Assembly: GCA_949357655.1 (NCBI GenBank)
Contig: CASHTG010000005.1
Span: forward strand, 868,001-932,000
Length of the DNA stretch: 64,000 nucleotides
Source: Parascedosporium putredinis
Lineage: Eukaryota > Ascomycota > Sordariomycetes > Microascales > Microascaceae
Reading direction: 5' to 3'
The notes under the pieces are model-generated. The model saw only the letters and a list, made by a program, of their open reading frames with translations, was not told the origin of the DNA and searched no databases. The translations under genes were made by a program, and so were the position numbers. This document shows positions 61,209-64,000 of this stretch, one piece after another (the stretch's first letter is position 1; every line of letters begins with the position of its first letter).

Positions 61209-63042
61209 CTATTCCGTCAACACCTCCGCCTTCTCGACGTACCACGAGAGATCGCTAGTGGGATCCATCTCGAACTCGGTGAAGCCGTTGCCCATGAAAC
61301 GGAAGGAGTTGTCGGTGTTGTACTTGATCTCAAAGTCCTCGCCGCGGATGTCGGTGAGCATGCGGTTGAAGAGGTGGGCAGAGCCGCCGAACAGGGCGGT
61401 GACGCGGCCGTCGACGCGGTTCCTCTTGTACCAGGACTTGCAGTTGCCGGTCCAGACGAGGGTCTTGTGGATCTCGTCGCAGTACTTGATGAAGTCGTTG
61501 ACCTTGTCCTGCTTGGGATGGACGTACTTGATGTCCTCGGTGGCCATCTTCTTGATCCACTTGACAAAGTAGTCGCCGGTCCAGTTGAGGGACTCGACGA
61601 GGGAGCCGTGGCCGCCGAGGCAGTTGGGTCCCATCATCATGAAGTAGTTGGGGATGTTGGGCACGGCGACGGAGACATAGGACTCGGGGTCCTCGGCCCA
61701 GGCCTTTTGCAGGTCCACGCCGTTGAGGCCGACGATGGGGAAGCGGGGCCTGTGGGAGACGTCGAAGCCGGTGGCGCAGATGACCACGTCGACCTCGTGG
61801 TGCTTGCCGTCGGCGGTGACGACGGCGTTCTCGGTGATGCGGACGATGCCGCTATCCGTGAGATGGCAGTTGGGCTTGAGGAAGCACTCGAGGTAGCCCG
61901 GGCCGGGGGTGATGCGGCGGCAGCCGAGCTCCCACTTGGGGATGAGCTTCTCGCAGAGGACGGGGTCGTGGTTGAGCTTCTCGGCCATCTGGGCCGAGGC
62001 CATCTTGATACCCTCGTCGTTGTTCTGGCCCTTGACGAAGATGTAAAACGACTTGTTGGTCTTGGAGATGATGCCCTTACGGTGCTGGAGGTGGTACTCG
62101 GGGTCGCGGAAGCGCTTGCGCTCCTCGTCCGTGTACTTGGGGTTGGGGTCCGGGTCGTCGCGGCCCAGGTGCTTGGACGGGGGCGCGCGGTAGTAGACCC
62201 ACGAGGGCCCGCGGATGAAGTTGGTCACGTCGGTGCCGGGGAGGTCGACCATTTGCGGGACAATTTGGATCCCCGAGGACCCGTTGCCGATGACGGCGAT
62301 CCTCTTGTTGGAGTAGTCGTAGCCGTGGTCCCAGGCGGCGGAGTGGGTGACGTGGCCCTTGAAGTCGCGGAGGCCGGGGATATCGGGCCAGTTCTCGTGG
62401 ACGAGGACGCCCTGGGAGGAGATGAGCACGTGGCAGTACTCGTCGCGCTGCTGGCCGTCCTTCTCGACGGTGATCTTCCACTGGCCAATGTCGTCCTGCC
62501 ACCAGGCGCCGACGACCCTGGTGCTGAGCTGGAGGTCGCGGTCGAGGGACCACTTCTTGACCGTGTGCCTAATGTAGTCGAGGATGTCGCCGCCGCTGGC
62601 GTAGAACCTCTGCCAATCCGGGTTGGGGTCAAAGGGAAAGCGTAGATGTGGGCGGGCACGTCGCACTGCACGCCGGGGTAGTTGTTGGCGAGCCAGGTGC
62701 CGCCGACGTCGGCGCGGGCCTCGAATATCGTGTGCTCGACGATATCCCGCATCTCGGGAAACCGGTGCTGGAACTTGTGGGCGACGAGCAGGCCCGAGAA
62801 GCCGGCGCCGATGGTGACGACCTTGATCTTGCGGGAGGCGTAGGCGAACTCGGGGTTGAGCTGGAAGGCGTCGGCGACGCCGTTGGCCTTGCTGGCGGCC
62901 GCGGCGGCGGTGGCGGCGGCGCGCATGCGCTCGAGGCCGTTGGCGACTTCGGGGAGCTCGGGGGCGGGCATCCGCGAGATGTCGTTGCCGTTGGGGAGAG
63001 GCGTGGGCTTGTCCAGCACCGGGGTGGCGAGGGGGCGGTCAT
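61209..63042 (-). CDS. Type I Baeyer-Villiger monooxygenase, second type (HAPMO/StcW-like)
   Basis: This is a second FAD/NADPH BVMO, unlike the CHMO-like one. After a variable N-terminus of about 90 residues come KVVTIGAGFSGLLVAHKF, then VGGTWLANNYPGVQCDVPAH and the exact fingerprint FKGHVTHSAAWD (FxGxxxHxxxWD). The NADPH fold is IAVIGNGSSGIQIVPQMV. The C-terminal part carries NIPNYFMMMGPNC and ends VEKAEVLTE. No introns. The ATG at 63042 reads through after one added C for the G5 run at 63031-63035; a second break lies near 62636. The length of about 610 residues and NNYPG/SAAWD context resemble the 4-hydroxyacetophenone-monooxygenase/StcW branch (tentative). It would handle a second ketone or an aromatic/branched one (inference). 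Confidence 0.9.
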
Positions 63043-64000
63043 GGTGGCTGGTGTGTGTGGGAAGAAGCGATGCTTCTTTCTTTCTCTACTCTATGGTTTT
63101 AAGATGAGGAGAAAAAAAGAGAGCAAGGGGGAGGTGAGGGGAGAGAGAAGGTATCGTCGAGATGAGAGGGGGAGACGAGATGGTATAAAAGGAAAAAAGG
63201 AGGGAGGCGGTGGGGAGGGTGATTTATTGGAGGAGAAGGAGGAAGAGGAGGAAAGGAGGGCAAAAAGATGCAAGGCTGACGGTGTGGAAGAAGAGGAGGA
63301 AGAGATGAGGATGATGATGAGAGTAACGAATTCTTGAACACTCTCAGTCTCAAATATTAATAACTGAGAAGGGGTGTAAGTTGCAACATAGGTCCCGGCA
63401 TTTTGAAATGTGCACCAAAGGGCCTCCCCCAATCGAAAGAATAGGCTTGCGGAAAATTATTCGAGATGCTTTGCCCCAGAGGCTTCTTTCCCACCCCGGC
63501 AATACACAAGAGCAGTGGTGGGGGCGAGATACCAAGCGGCGGCCATTTGGCCCTTAGCCTAACTTCCAATGCCGGAAGAGGGTCTGCCCCAATCCTGCTC
63601 TCTTGTCTCTCCTTGTTTCCTTGTCTAGCTGCCCACGCGCTGCCGCGGTGCGCGTGTGTGTTGTGTGTGTGGGTAGCTCGTTGCGGCTGTGCCTCTTTCT
63701 GGCTGCTTGCTATCCACTCGCTATCTGTCTTGAGCTTCAGCGAAACCCCATAATCCAAAAAGAAGAAGCACCCAAAACAATGAAAAAATGGAGCCGTCCC
63801 CATGTGTCCCGGTTGCCACTTGCCCAGTCTCCCCCTTTAGTGCCTACCGACTTCTCGATCGGCAGACGGTAACCTCCGTGGGTTCATGGGAAGAGCGGAG
63901 ATAATCTCCCGAGAACAGAAGCCGGGGTCCCGAATCGAGCCAGGCGAACTTTGTCGTGCTCTTCCTATTCCATTCTCTCAACTAAAGCTAGGGGAGCTGG
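63043..64000. other. Right-end intergenic region
   Basis: Upstream of the second BVMO gene. The plus strand is strongly purine-rich at 63100-63320 (C/T on the BVMO strand), the usual leader type. CCTCCGTG occurs near 63871. No gene is seen before the window ends, so any further cluster members lie outside. Confidence 0.5.

Noticed and set aside
1808..63042. Reading the many frame breaks as RIP mutation or pseudogenes
   Set aside because: RIP gives C-to-T changes and stops, not single-base losses in runs; no TA-rich mutated copies are seen.

Overview
The window is nuclear DNA of a filamentous ascomycete, most likely a Sordariomycete. The basis is short GT-AG introns of about 50-230 nt, C/G-ending codons, HET and PigL_N/ankyrin proteins, a Zn2Cys6 regulator, and fungal families such as DUR3, CHMO-like Baeyer-Villiger monooxygenases and fungal 2OG-Fe(II) oxygenases. 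I cannot name the species. About 20 protein genes and one tRNA-Ser(AGA) can be supported.

Most gene models contain single-base breaks. In about thirty places the conserved frame returns if one base is added back to a short run, nearly always C or G. The clean examples are all losses and I see no independent in-frame stops. I therefore read these as sequence contraction errors, not pseudogenes, and give each gene its full span.

Left part (0-24.9 kb): a glycine/proline-rich single-pass membrane protein; a flavin monooxygenase of the NtaA/SnaA/DszA type with two GATA sites just upstream; a DUR3-type urea/Na+ symporter; a lipocalin-like protein; a tandem GFA/CENP-V protein with a GC-AG intron; a secreted FAD/ALO-type sugar-lactone oxidase; a small secreted protein; a large 2OG-Fe(II) oxygenase protein; tRNA-Ser; and a YCII-related protein. 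The first 1.1 kb carries an unexplained cluster of the 9-mer AACATTGAA.

Middle (26.7-36.7 kb): a DHA1-like MFS exporter, then a PigL_N/ankyrin protein beside a HET-domain protein, which looks like a self/non-self recognition pair.

Right part (37.4-63.0 kb): the most interesting region. Nine consecutive genes form what looks like a catabolic or tailoring cluster: an AMP-forming CoA ligase with a peroxisomal AKL end, a zinc alcohol dehydrogenase, an SDR, an HGGG alpha/beta hydrolase, a CHMO-like Baeyer-Villiger monooxygenase, an HxHxDH metallo-hydrolase, an ACS-family MFS permease, a Zn2Cys6 regulator and a second, different Baeyer-Villiger monooxygenase. Read together they suggest alcohol to ketone, then ester or lactone, then hydroxy acid, then acyl-CoA for peroxisomal beta-oxidation, with dedicated transport and control. 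There is no PKS, NRPS or terpene cyclase in the window. The right edge may cut the cluster.
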